The position numbers were made by a program, and so were the translations under genes. Under the pieces are notes generated by a model that saw only the letters and a program-made list of their open reading frames with translations, ran no database searches and was not told the DNA's origin. Shown here one piece after another: positions 37,074 through 47,999 of a DNA stretch of 64,000 bases; positions within the stretch are counted from its first letter, which is position 1; every line of letters begins with the position of its first letter. The stretch is taken from assembly GCA_031761425.1 (NCBI GenBank), contig JARFXV010000230.1, positions 559,501-623,500 on the forward strand, in the 5' to 3' direction. This DNA is from Cosmopolites sordidus. Lineage: Eukaryota > Arthropoda > Insecta > Coleoptera > Curculionidae.

Positions 37074-37653
37074 TTAATAACTCAGAATGAAATGAATGAT
37101 TTGGTACGTGATCTGGGATTGTCAAAACAAAAAAACGGTTCTTCTTGGTTCCAGACTTCAATAGTGGAACCTGTTAGATAGAAATACAAATGTTTGACTT
37201 TACCGAAAATGGAATATAATATTTTCAAGATATTATAAAATGGAAGGGCCTCTATGTGTCTGTTGTGATATTGATGGTTGAACGAATGAGCTTATTATGG
37301 AACATGTATCTTCCGAATGGCGTATTTTCATAGATTCATCGAAATGCAACCTAAAAGCAGTCTTGCGTTATATTGGAAACAAAACCCCATCATTTCTTTA
37401 GCCCATTCAGGGACAAAGAAAGAAATCTAGGACAACTTAGCAAGCAAACTAAATCCAGTTAAATATGAAGAGTGTCAGCTGGAAGTATTTGTGGGGATTT
37501 AAAAGTGATACGTATATTGTTAGGACTTCAAGGGAGTTTTACACAGTATTACTGTTTTTTGTGTCTATGGGACAGTAGGGCAACAGAAGAACATTACAGT
37601 AAAAAAGATTGGCCTCATAGAACTTCTTTTGAACCTGGTACTTTACACATAAA
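37074..37653 (+). pseudogene. WDSR/KLGLMK protein, first part (outer copy)
   Basis: Plus strand, several frames: HLITQNEMNDLVRDLGLSKQ (37074-37135), EWRIFIDSSKCNLKAVL (37315-37365) and LRYIGNKTPSF. Then ICGDLKVIRILLGLQGSFTQ, YYCFLCLWDSRATEEHYSKK and DWPHRTSFEPGT (37490-37640). It stops where the inner transposon inserted and resumes at 39949. The Trp of EWRIF is encoded by TGG here, whereas the inner copy has TGA. Several stops make it inactive. Confidence 0.75.
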
Positions 37654-37656
37654 TTA

Positions 37657-39945
37657 CACTGGGGAACAGCAATTTTGTTTACTTGGATCTGTGACTTGTT
37701 TTTGACTAATTTTTCATCTCTGAATTCAAAAATATTCACAGTTTTTCTCTATCACGTCAAGTTCTTAAGCTACAGCATACCACTCATTTTACCTTAAAAG
37801 TGTACATACGAAAGGAAATAAGGCGAAATCTAACCAAATAGATTAGAATGTTTTATTCATACAGATGTTAACATATTATTAAAAGTTAAATTGTGTTTAT
37901 ATAAAAAATAAATAAAAGATATTATGGTAAAAATTTCTTCTTATAGCTATTCCTGGAGTGTTCAGTTTGTGGACATTCTCGCTTGATGCTCCAACAGTAG
38001 TCAGCCATCATACTGACATCCCATCTACCTTGATATCGCGCTTCTATAATCTTTAAATCTTGGTGGAATCGCTCGCCCTGTTCATCACTAGCAGCACCAA
38101 GATTTTCTGGGAAGTTAGCAAGATGACTATGTAAGAAATGCAGTTTGATGCTCATGTTGCAACCAAGCGTTTTAAAGCTCTCCAAGAGTTGCTGAACAAT
38201 TTCGATATAATTCGGGGCTCGTGTATTTCCAAGAAAGTCTTTAACAATAGTTTTAAAAGCCAACCAAGCATTCCTTTCAAGTTCGGTCATTGTTTCAGTG
38301 AAATTTTCATCTTTAACGAGTCGCTGAATCTGTGGACCATCAAACACACCAGCCTTTATCTTTTCATATGACAGGCTAAGGAATGCCGAAATTATATACT
38401 TAAAGCAGTTTCCTTCAATTGACAAAGCCTTAACAAATTGCTTCATGAGACCTAGTTTTATATGCAAAGGCGGAAATACAATGGTTTTTCTGTCAACAAG
38501 TGGCTGATTTAAAATGTTTGAATCACCAGGTCTTAGGTCAGATCTTGACGGCCAGTTTGATTGCACCCAATGCTTCTCACGAGCTCTGCTGTCCCACATG
38601 CACAAAAAATAGGGATACTTGGTATACCCGCGTTGCTGGCCAAGAAGGAAACAGACCATTTTAAGGTCAACACAGATGATTCATTGGTGCATGTTATATT
38701 GCAACAAGTCAATAACTTTCTTTATGTCACCATATTCTTCACGCAAAGAAACTGAATGACCTATTGGGACTGAACCGTATAAATTTCCATTATAGGAATT
38801 TTTCTTTCCATGTAGGAGATCACACTTCAAGCTACGCTTTGAGCTACCTATAAACAATCGTCATTCAGTTGCGCTATAGTTAGAAATGGCCAATTCTTTC
38901 ATTAAACCTTCTACGTTCTGGCAATATACAAATCCGTCATTATTTCTGAAGTACTGCCTAAATTCACTTTCTCTGGATCGATAGTAAGTGACTTTAGCTC
39001 CTTTGTCCAGCAAACTTTTTTCGTGCAGTCTTGATGCTAATAATTCCGATGCTTTTTTGGATAGTTCCAAATCTCGTGCTAAATCGTATAATTCATATTG
39101 ATTGAATCCTTTACGAACAGAATCATTGGAAACTTTGAATTCTTCGGCGGTGGAGTCACTTCGATCTTCACTTGATTTACATTCTCGTATTTCTAAAGAA
39201 GGTAATTTTTGAAGAACTGGCACTGGAATTTTAGCTGAATTAGGCACAGGGCGTATAGCTGACGGTAAACTAGGGTACTCAATTTTATGTTTGTTTTTCT
39301 TGTTGAATCCTGATGTTTTCACAATGCAAAAGTAGCAATCACTTAAGTGATTTTTGGGCTCTCGCCAAACCATTGGTATACAAAACGAAAGTTTATTACG
39401 TATTCTCTTCGTCCACATTCGTAAACTCTCTACACACTGCTTGCACACTTTATGAAGGGCCCATTATTTATCATTTTCACTTGAAAATAAGCAAAATAGG
39501 CTTGCCTGACAAATGTACTAATATTAGTCCGTTGAATGATGATGGTAAAACTGTCACATATATAACAAAATGAATCAGGGCTGTTTAAGCGCTTGCGGCG
39601 AGAACTACCAGAGGCAGACATAACAAAAATCTGTAGTTGTGTATGTACACTTTGACTTCACTATATCAGAGCGACACAGACCCGCGTACTTTAGCATCTC
39701 ATGCGTAAATGAATTAGTTTTGGATGACGCAACGTCACTCACGTCCCCACTCCTAGATCGAAGAAGGTTCGCCGGTAGGAGAGCAGTAGTAACTTCTGTG
39801 ATTCGCCAAACTTAGACGCCAAACTCAAACTTGACGTGATGGATAAAAACTAAATAAAGTTTTGGAACTAGCATGTCATTTTACGTATAAAACAGCTTAA
39901 ATATCGAACTCAACAGAAATTATTTTCTCAAATTGTTCCCTAGTG
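37657..39945 (-). mobile_element. CAC-ended DNA transposon, inner copy
   Basis: Left end CACTGGGGAACAGCAATTTT and right end (inverted) CACTAGGGAACAATTTGAGA, flanked by TTA on both sides (37654-56 and 39946-48). Length 2289 bp. It encodes on the minus strand a nearly complete single-exon protein (37922-39621). It lies inside the reading frame of the outer copy, which resumes directly after the second TTA. Termini and target duplication together show it moved as a DNA transposon. Confidence 0.82.
37922..39621 (-). pseudogene. Putative transposase of CAC-ended family, near-complete
   Basis: Intronless, about 565 codons. The N-terminus has a zinc-knuckle pattern: CYIC near residue 18 and HKVCKQC about 55 residues later. 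Middle: NHLSDCYFCIV, YPSLPSAIRPVP and an acidic linker, then ELYDLARDLELSKKASELLA. RNase-H-like candidate strands follow: RLFIGSSKRSLKCDLLHG (normally FIDSSK; here Asp is Gly) and IICVDLKMVCFLLGQQRGYT. Then come FLCMWDSRAREKHW, PPLHIKLGLMKQFVKAL, GVFDGPQIQRLVKD, WLAFKTIVKDFLGN and HSHLANFPENLGAASDEQGE leading into RFHQDLK. Acidic residues in FIDSS, CVDLK, WDSR and EEQGERFHQD are candidate catalytic positions (inference). Defects: a frameshift near 39460 and two TGG-to-TGA changes (38861-38863 and 38681-38683). I recall similar uncharacterised proteins from other arthropods but know no function. Confidence 0.75.
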
Positions 39946-39948
39946 TTA

Positions 39949-40500
39949 TCCCCGCGCCCCCTTCTTCCGTCTCTCCATCTTAAGCTTGGACTAATGAAAA
40001 ATTTTCTCAAAATCATGGACAAAGAAGATAATAGTTTCAAGTACCTAAAAGAAATATTTTCTCAAATAATTGATGCAAAACGAAAAGAAGGAATATTTAT
40101 TGGACATCATATAAGGAAGCTTCTTGGTAACTTCTATTTTCAAAAAAAATTAAATGAAAAAGAATTGGTTACTTGAAAGTGCTTTGTAAGTGCCGTGAAA
40201 AGATTTCTAGGCAACAAGAAAGATAAAAACTATTAATCTATGAGGTTTTTATAAAACCTTATAGATGAACTCTTGAAATCCTATGAAATACTAGGGTGTC
40301 GCATGTCTTCAAAAATGCATTTTCCGGACAATTTACGTGCAGTAAGCGACAAAAAAGGAGAGAGGTTTCACTAGGACATCAGAATGATGGTAGCAAGATA
40401 CCAGGGATGCTGGAACCCAACCATGTGGGCGACCACTGCTCTGTTTTAAAAAGAGATGATGCTACAAAACACACTAGGAAAAAGTGAAAGTTTTTGTCGC
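39949..40500 (+). pseudogene. WDSR/KLGLMK protein, second part (outer copy)
   Basis: Continuation of 37074-37653 after the inserted element: LLPSLHLKLGLMKNFLKIMD (39958-40018), NSFKYLKEIFSQIIDAKRKE, GIFIGHHIRKLLGNFYFQKK, CFVSAVKRFLGNKKDKNY, LLKSYEILGCRMSSKMHF, then DNLRAVSDKKGERFH and MMVARYQGCWNPTMWA. Stops at 40174 and further on. Removing the inserted 2289 bp plus one TTA restores collinearity with the relative at 51230-51880. Confidence 0.75.
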
Positions 40501-40774
40501 TGTATGACATCTCATGTAATATATTTTTTATTCACATAACCCTCAGTAATGTCTTTGCATATATTTAACACGTTTTACATGTTATGTTAAATAAATATTA
40601 GATTGTAAAAATATGTCGTCTTCTTTTTTCTCCTCCACCGATCCCTATAACAAAAAAACTGGTGTTACAATAATTAGCTTATCATTTTCGGATTTAGGAC
40701 TACAAAATTCTTCATATACACCTATTTTCAACAATTTAACTAAAAAAAAAGTTTAAATTTGTTGACCTGTGTAA

Positions 40775-41685
40775 CGGATACAGTACAAAATACTGAAAGA
40801 TTTGTTTTTTATCATTTTTGGATTTTTTTGTATGTTCAAGTACTCTTTTCCAATTCAAAATTGTTATTTCATGAACCATTATTTATTGAATTTCTTGTTC
40901 TGTTTTAATTATATAATTTTGTTGATAATCAGTTGTATTGAGATAAAGTACAAAAAAATAAAGGTGTTAATAGAAAGAAAATTCTGAAAAATCAGTTTGT
41001 TCAAATACTTTTTCCACTGTTGTTTCCACCTCTACTGTTGTCATCTGATACAGTATCTTAAAATGCATCTAAATTAGTAACTTAACTTTATATGTTATTA
41101 GACATTAAGGATTCATATTAGATATTTTTATTTTTTTCTGTCCAATCTAAATTCTTGAAACATTAAATAAACAATAGCATCAACTTCTCGAAATTGTATC
41201 GCAAAAGTGATTTGTTTGTTAGCTGAATTAAAAAGTGTTACAAATTACTGACTGTTATTTTTTTGCTTACCACCTATATTTTCATTAGCATGTGGAGCAA
41301 ACATATGACTATACATTAATACAATTTTTTGTTATCTAAAATGTTTTTTTTTGTTTAGAACCAATTATGTTTTTAAACAACACTCTGTAATATGTTTTTA
41401 ACCGTTAAGATAATAATATCAATGGCATATAATGTGAGTTGCTATTGAATGACACACATGATGATAAAAAGTAAAAATGCTCCTTCGAAATATTTTTTTC
41501 ACACTGTCAGGAAATCGATGAATATTCGACATATACAGTCAATTCAATTTGTCAACGTTATTGTCAACATTATCAACATTATTTTAAGACCAAAAAATGG
41601 TTCTTCGTGAAATTTTTAATTCAGGTTTTTATGTAATTGTGTAATAACGTTTCTCAACCATAATCCAAATCTGCAACCAATATCA
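40775..41685. other. AT-rich non-coding DNA
   Basis: No supported feature. Confidence 0.4.
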
Positions 41686-41689
41686 AATA

Positions 41690-42430
41690 GTGCCTTTTTA
41701 GGAAAAATATTATAGTAAGCCGATAAAACAGGCCAACAGTTGTTTTGGTGCCGGGGTATTTGGAGTTGATTTCATACGAATCTGATTTGCGGTCCTCGAT
41801 AGTTTTAATATTCTGGTGAAATTTTTCACCTTGTTCCTCACTGATGTCTCCTAAATTTTGAGGAAACGGTCTAAGTGACTGTGTAAATAGTGCAGCTTTA
41901 TGCTCATGTTAAACCCAAGGGAACTGAAACTGTTAAGCATCTTGTTTTACAAGTTCAACATAGTTTTCAGCTTTGTGTTTGCCCAGAAAATTTCCGACAA
42001 CTGCAACAAATGTGGTCAACAAGTCCGGGCTTTTCGCTCAGCCTCATTCATCAAATTTAAGAAGCAGGATCCTTAATGAGTTGTCTTTATTGTGGGCAGC
42101 CAAATATTCCTGCCTTAACTTTTTCCGTACTCAACTGGAGAATTTTTCCCTATATAAATATCAAAGTATCTTCCATGCTTATCAAGAGCCTTTACAAACT
42201 GCTTCATTAGGCCCAGCTTGATTTGCAGTGGAGAAAGGTGATTTTCTTTCATCCATTTTTCTCTCTTAGGCCACTCTTTTCTAACCCAGATATGTGTTTT
42301 GTATCTGCTATCCCAGAGGCATAAGAAGCAAGAATATTTGCTGTGCATTTGGTGAGTGTACTTGTACATCCATGCTTGAATGTATTAAATAGAAAAAAGC
42401 ATTCATAAATAAGTGGATGTATCTAAAAAA
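41690..42430 (-). pseudogene. Third copy of the WDSR/KLGLMK protein
   Basis: Minus strand: SKYSCFLCLWDSRYKTHIWV (42290-42355), RKEWPKREKW, LSPLQIKLGLMKQFVKALDK (42170-42235), then frameshifted NIWLPT... and GFNMSIKLHYLHSHLDRF (41870-41940), and a degraded E.QG-F region. No termini were found. It is as diverged from the other copies as they are from each other, so several lineages of the family exist in this genome. Confidence 0.7.
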
Positions 42431-42877
42431 ATTAGAGCAGATGGAGGAAAACTGCTTTCATATTTAGATTTAATATTTTTATAATTCTAGGCACCAAAAA
42501 CAGAAATGTTTATTGTAGTCCTGTGTAATACCTCTACGATTTCGTTCAATCCATGTACGGAATTTTGTTTGTTTACAGTCTATTTAAATTAAAATGCACC
42601 TTATCGCTAGAGGCAAAATATTTTTTTTTGCAAAAACACAATTTCATAGTAAAGTTGAATAAATTGTATAGGCTATTCCATACTTACGCCATTTTAACTA
42701 GTCATTTAAATAAATGGCAACTATTAAGTTTCTTAAATATGAGATTAAAGATGAAAAAAATACCCTGCTATGAAAAAGTACTAAATTAGTTATTAAATGT
42801 TAGAAGAATTCCTTTTTGACATGCATTGAATTCGTTGGGTAAAACGATATCATTTGAATCCAATACGAATGAATGAA

Positions 42878-44294
42878 CTGTGGTGGCCAGAGAAAAAGCC
42901 GTTCCAATAAAAGACACTGTTTACCAAATAAAGTTGCAATAGTGTATGTAATTAGTACAAGAACTGTATAATATAAATATATAACTATATAACAAAAAAG
43001 AAAAACATTATATCAAAATAGTTTTTAAAAAATATTAAAAATATAATATTTAACAAAAATTTAGAAAAACGAACATGAAAATGTGGTCATAACGATAGAC
43101 ATACTATTTAACTGTTAATAAAAGTACTAAATAACACAAACATTTTATAACATTTAGTACTTAGTTTTATGACTTTTGTGTTTTATTATTTCGGCGCACA
43201 TTTTAGACATAGAGTTTACAAGTCTTTGACTCATTTCTACTGGTATAGCTTCCTATTATTTTTTTGTTTTCCTAGCAGTATGTTTTGGATCATTATCGTG
43301 TTGATATTTCCATATCAGCAGCATATTTTCTTCTATAAAAGACAGCCTGGCTCCCTGAAGAATGTAGATGTACTCATTTTGGTCCATATTTTTTTTAATC
43401 TAGTAAATTTGTCCTACACCATACCATAAAAAAGCTGTCCAGAGCTTTATATTACCGCCTCCATGCTTTACAGTTCCAATTGCTTGGTTTGGTGATCTTC
43501 CAACATATCGCCTATTAAATTATAATATCACAACCTATTAAATTTCTTTTCGTTCCATCGCTCCATAAAATATTGGGCCATTTCTTGATTCCCTGTTCAC
43601 CGTAACAATTTAACTGGTCTTGGTTGTTATCTTGCCGGATAACAAAGGGACATTTCTGGCTGCTCTGTTCTGGAAATTACTTGCCTGAAGCCTCCTTCCA
43701 ATAGTTTTTGAACTTATTTCTAACCCCAATTCACTTTTAATTTGGGTAAGCGATTTAAACGGGCCGTTTTTTGAAATTCGGACAATCTGCTTATCAGCAT
43801 GGGGTTTTTCTTCTAGCTCCATAGTTTTCGTGAACTGATTATTTTCTTAGGGCATTTTATAATAGATGGTTCTTGAAGTTTCTCTTAGTGACTTTTAAAA
43901 TCTGCACTCTTTTAGCAGCTGTAAAATGGACGCTACGACCCATTTCTAACAAAATTGTTATTCGACCATTGTTTTCATTTATTTTTAAAGTTTCAAGGCT
44001 TGAAACAAACAAAACGTGTCGGTAAATTAACAGCAAAACGTGAAAAAACAATATTTACTGCTTTATAAATTTTATGGCTCTATTTTTATGACCACATTTT
44101 CATGTTCTTTTTTCAAAATTCATGTTGAATATTCTGTGTACAGTTTTTTTTAAACTAAGTTTAATATAATTCTCTCTCGTTTTTATTATATATTTATATT
44201 ATACAGTTATTGTACTAATTACGTATGATATTAAAACTTTATTTGTAATTACAACCTTTTATTGCAACGACTCTATTTCTCTGGCTGTCACTGT
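42878..44294 (-). mobile_element. Tc1-like transposon with very long TIRs
   Basis: The left arm (ctgtggtggccagagaaaaa..., 42878 to about 43095) and right arm (inverse of 44084-44294) align over roughly 200 bp. Landmarks present in both: gtaattagtacaa, aactgtataatataaatata and gaacatgaaaatgtggtcat. The outermost bases match the Tc1 consensus end (cagtg.cagccagagaaa), with TA at the right flank. Transposase on the minus strand, 43250-43941. Confidence 0.8.
43250..43941 (-). pseudogene. Tc1-like transposase, broken
   Basis: Minus strand: MGRSVHFTAAKRVQILKVTK at the start (43941), then, after a frameshift, QIVRISKNGPFKSLTQIKSE, LGLEISSKTIGRRLQA and NRAARNVPLLSGK (43610-43790), the bipartite HTH of Tc1. 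Then TVKHGGGNIKLWTAF (the GGGxxxxW block, near 43460) and DQNEYIYILQGARLSFIEEN. HDNDPKHTARKTKK near 43270-43310 carries the second catalytic Asp. The segment with the first Asp (WSDE) is degraded and the D/E-containing C-terminus is missing. Confidence 0.78.
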
Positions 44295-44399
44295 ATATGA
44301 AACATTGTCCAATAAGAGTCTCAGACCTTTAAAATGAGACACATTGATATTTACATCTACAAGTGATATTATGAACATCTTGGACAGCAACTAATTGCA

Positions 44400-44690
44400 T
44401 TATGTTTTGAAAATAATGTCGTTCAAGTGTCCCCTTCGGCTTGGTCTGGTAGAATACATTCTGGAAACCCAATTTTCGAATATTTTTTCACACATATCGC
44501 GTGGTATATTTTCAATGGTGGCCTGAATGTTTCGTTTAATGTCCAACATTATTGGAGGTTTATCTCTATAAATCAGAGATTTAACATAACCGCCCAAAAA
44601 TAATCCAGGGGCCTGTGATCGCGTGATCTTGGTGGCCGATTGACATTATCATTTTGCGAAATAACGCATCTGGCTAGTCTGGATAGTTAA
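44400..44690 (-). pseudogene. Tc/mariner-type transposase C-terminal fragment
   Basis: Minus strand, two frames: PPRSRDHRPLDYF (degenerate SPDLxPLDYFLWG third-catalytic block, near 44615-44640), then GGYVKSLIYRDKPPIMLDIK and RNIQATIENIPRDMCEKIFE. It ends GHLNDIIFKT at 44402. This is the C-terminal signature of a Tc/IS630-type family distinct from the Tc1 next to it. Confidence 0.7.
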
Positions 44691-44854
44691 TTATAATCCA
44701 TTTACAAAGTAAATTAACATTTTGGAACAAACCATTAGCAATTTAAAATAGGCAATTTTATTTCTTGCTGACAATTCGCCTGCTCTGGTGTAATTATATA
44801 AAAGCAACAGTGACCTAAGGCTATAATAATTCGAGTACAATAGGCAATTTCGTT

Positions 44855-45005
44855 GAAATGGATAATGATCTTACGACAACACAATTGCCTACAGATCAGG
44901 AGATTATTACACTGATTGGCAATTCTGAACGAGTTGAAAGTGAAGTGAAAGATGAGGAAGATGTAGAAGAACGCCCCTTAATGTTAATGACCATTTGCCA
45001 TTAAT
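44855..45005 (+). pseudogene. Acidic pogo/Tigger-type C-terminal scrap
   Basis: A short open frame MDNDLTTTQLPTDQEIITLI followed by GNSERVESEVKDEEDVEERP. Acidic tails of this kind follow the DDE domain of jerky/Tigger-type transposases, but 48 residues without a catalytic motif is weak support. Confidence 0.35.
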
Positions 45006-45194
45006 ACAATAAAAAAGGTTAATAGATTTTTAGAAAATAGAAATAATAAAGAAAGCGCATAGAATCGTACTAATAACAAAATAGTCTTTTTAAGAAACTC
45101 TGTAGAGAAAAAAATTGAAAAAACCATATTTATTCATGCTTTTTTATAATGTACTGATTTTTAATGTCTCAACATTATAACCGAATTTTACTGT

Positions 45195-46440
45195 TCAGTC
45201 AGAACTTCTTATTCGCGGTTCCGTTATTCGCTTTTTCAGTATTCGAACAATCGAATTAAACAATTGTGACCACTTCTTGTATTCGGGGCTTAAAATGTCT
45301 TTATTCGCGTATCCAAAACTAATAATTTATATTATATTTTAGAATAATATGTATTTATTTACCAGTTACCTTTCAAAATAAACAAGTATCAAAGTATTTA
45401 TAAACAAACGAGTCTTATTGCCGCTTGGCCGAAAGTTCTTTGACAAATCAGTCGCCGCTGCTATAGGCGCCACCGGGTTACGCGTGATGTTATGGCGCCA
45501 AATCGTTTGTTTTATTGTTTCAACTTGTGATTCGTCGCAATAATTTCGACTACTATCACGTCTCTCACCTGCTTTGTTCGCGATTTATAATGTCGAGTAA
45601 AAGCAAAAGAAAATTAGTTCCTACACGGAAAAAGTCGGGTTGCCGCTTAAAGTAAAAATAGAAATGCTTGACCGTTTACGCTTTGGCGAGTTGTTTGCAT
45701 CCATATCACGTTTTTTTAATGTCAATGAATCAACTATACGATCCATCAAAAAATCAGAAGAATAAAGAATTCTGCAGTTTCAAACTGACTATCAGCAAAA
45801 AATGTTCCAAAAAAAGATCCAGCAAGTGAAAAAATGGAAGCCGCATTAACATTATGGATTAAAGTACGTAGCCATAAGAGAGCATTGTTAACATAAAAGA
45901 ATAATTGCAAAAGTTGAAACCATACACATTGAAATCATGCTGGAAAAAACTGTGGCCTAATCTAACTGTCGGTAATGATGAAGAATCCATGCAAATTCAA
46001 ACATTAACTGAAAACATTGCTCAACTTGCGAATGGCATAGGACGAGAGGGTTTCGAACAGGTAGAATCAAATGACATTCAAGAATTGCTTCAAACGCAAA
46101 ATGAAGATTTGACTCAAACTGACTTGAAGGAAATGCTTAATCCTCATTCCATTAAAAAGGAAGCATCAATGAGCATTGAAAAGTTGAACTTAAAAACTTA
46201 ACTGAACGAAGGTTTACGAATAACAAATGAGCTTTATGATTTTATAATAAAAATGGCTTTATAAAAATTAATCCGTCTATGGAAAGAAGTCTTGTTTTTA
46301 AAAGGCAAATTGTTAATGCCACAGCCAAATATCAATCCGAATTGAAATACCTTTTAAAAACGGCAAAACAAGAACAAATTATTAAATTCTTTAAACAATT
46401 GCCTGAGTCTGATAATAATTATTAAAATTGTTAAAAAATC
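45195..46440 (+). mobile_element. Tigger-like element lacking its DDE core
   Basis: It starts cagtcagaacttcttattcg, resembling a Tigger end. The N-terminal HTH appears across frames: VKIEMLDRLRFGELFASISR and FFNVNESTIRSIKKSEE (45650-45765; psq-type HTH), then KMEAALTLWI...SHKRALL (45833-45890), the CENPB HTH. It then jumps to LKPYTLKSCWKKLWPNL and QLANGIGREGFEQVESNDI (45915-46080). It ends ...MERSLVFKRQIVNATAKYQS-like near 46280-46350. The ~200-residue DDE domain between is absent. A 98-residue open frame covers the C-terminal part (45905-46201). Confidence 0.72.
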
Positions 46441-46854
46441 TCTCATTAAATAGCTTTTATTATATATTTTTTCTTTTCATTTTGTAACCTTGGAATATGT
46501 CCCCTATAGTCCTATACAGATTACCATTCCGTATACGTATGCAAAAACGGGTGGTGGGGCAACGTGATGATATGAGGCGGGGAGGGGGAGAGGGTCCGAA
46601 CAAACGTGATCGTTTGAAATTGATCCTGTCAAAAGTCGAATTTGGATTTTCGATTTTTGTTAATAACAAAAATCCTATAAATAAATATAATCGTAAAATA
46701 ATTTCTCTCTATTACTAATAATTTTAAAAATAATAATTTAATTGGGGTGGGGGAGGTTTTGTATAAGGTAGGGAGTTAAAAAAATGTGAGGTAGCCTGAC
46801 AAAGGATAAAGGAGGTGTCAAAAATATGTGAATTTTGCTTGACGTATTTTATAG

Positions 46855-47700
46855 GGTAGCCCTGTATGCCGATGAGCATGCAGGCATAAGAGACCGGACC
46901 AAGGCGTCAAATATGTCCAGGAACACCTGGACGATCTGATGGAATGGTTGATAGCCTGGAAGATCAAGGCGAATATCGTCAAGGCACAGGCTATCTACGT
47001 CACGCAGAGAATGAGCAGACCCGGTCACCAGTTGGAAATTGAAGACGAAAGAGTGGCATGGAAAGATACTGTAAAGTATCTAAGTGTTACCTTCGATAAG
47101 ACGATGTCATGGAGGCGACATGCAAAGAACGCACGGTGTAAAGCCGTGGCTGTTGCGATGATAACTTACCCGCTAATTTGCAGAACCAGCAAATTAGACG
47201 TGAAGCTGAAAATCCTAATAATTTGATCATTAGTGAGAAGCGTCATGATGTATGGATCGATCGCGTGGGGCTACGCGGCAAAATCCTACATCAAGAAACT
47301 GGAAAGCTACGAGAGCAAGCTAGTGAGACTAGCTCTCGATGCCCCCTGGTACATCTCCAATGTGCAGATACACAGAGAGATGATGTGGACTCCCTTTAGG
47401 CAGTGCATGCAAGAAAAGGCAAAGAAAGCCTTCTTGAAGATACGTGACCACCCAAATCCAGAGCTGCGAAGGTTAACGGACTATCGTCCGGAAAACTTCG
47501 CAGCTTTGGGTGGCAGACGGCACAGAAGACCGAAACTCCAACTTTTGGAGGACTAGGTTGACTGTTGCCCAACGAGGGACCAACATCGTGGGAAGGGACG
47601 CCATGTCCCGATTTGGAAAGAAAAGAAATTGGGGAAATGTGAAGTGAAAGTGTTTCTCTTACAGGTACAAAGGTAAGAAAGATAATTTACGCCGAAACAC
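46855..47700 (+). pseudogene. Jockey-like non-LTR RT C-terminal half
   Basis: Plus strand: ALYADEHAG-like start near 46862, where the catalytic YADD appears as YADE. Then LDDLMEWLIAWKIKANIVKA, SRPGHQLEIEDERVAWKDTV, KYLSVTFDKTMSWRRH (46990-47125), and YPLICRTSKLDVKLK. After a stop at 47224 and a frame change come SVMMYGSIAWGYAAKSYIKK, LVRLALDAPWYISN and REMMWTPFRQCMQEKAKKAF. It ends RRPKLQLLED at 47555. Order matches Jockey elements. The GC content is higher than its surroundings. The finger half and endonuclease are missing. Confidence 0.82.
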
Positions 47701-47734
47701 CTTCAGTATCATCGGCAAATAAAAATATCTTAAG

Positions 47735-47985
47735 ACTACACCCCCTCTGCTACTTGTCCCCCAAAGGGGAGTGGTGCGAAGCGCTTGGCCCACCACGTCC
47801 GGCGGTCAAACAGCGGAAACACCAAGGAAAGAGCAGATAACGGTTTAGTGAGTAGCGTTATGACTTCGGAAACCTTATCCCATCTTACCAGCAGTGAAGT
47901 TTCGGGATTATTGTAGAAAATAATCTCGGGTGGTTGGAGGGCGTGAAACGCGAAACGTTGGTCATATCCAAAAAATAGTATTTTT
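47735..47985. other. GC-rich unclassified segment
   Basis: Contains ttgtcccccaaaggggag, gcgcttggcccaccacgtcc and cgtgaaacgcgaaacgttgg. No protein or tRNA fold recognised. Its position just after a Jockey 3' end suggests another retroelement 5' region or a SINE, unproven. Confidence 0.3.
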
Positions 47986-47999
47986 AAATTTCATTGGTT

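Larger units (their letters stand above)
36769..40771 (+). mobile_element. CAC-ended DNA transposon, outer copy (interrupted)
   Basis: Left end CACAGATCAACATGATTTTT and right end (inverted) CACAGGTCAACAAATTTAAA, each flanked by TAA (36766-68 and 40772-74), a 3-bp target duplication. The span is 4003 bp, of which 2289 bp is an inserted relative (37657-39945). Its 3' untranslated part (40500-40740) aligns with the relative at 49379-51880. CAC termini and a 3-bp duplication recall the CMC/EnSpm group, but the encoded protein is not a transposase family I can name. Non-autonomous. Confidence 0.78.
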
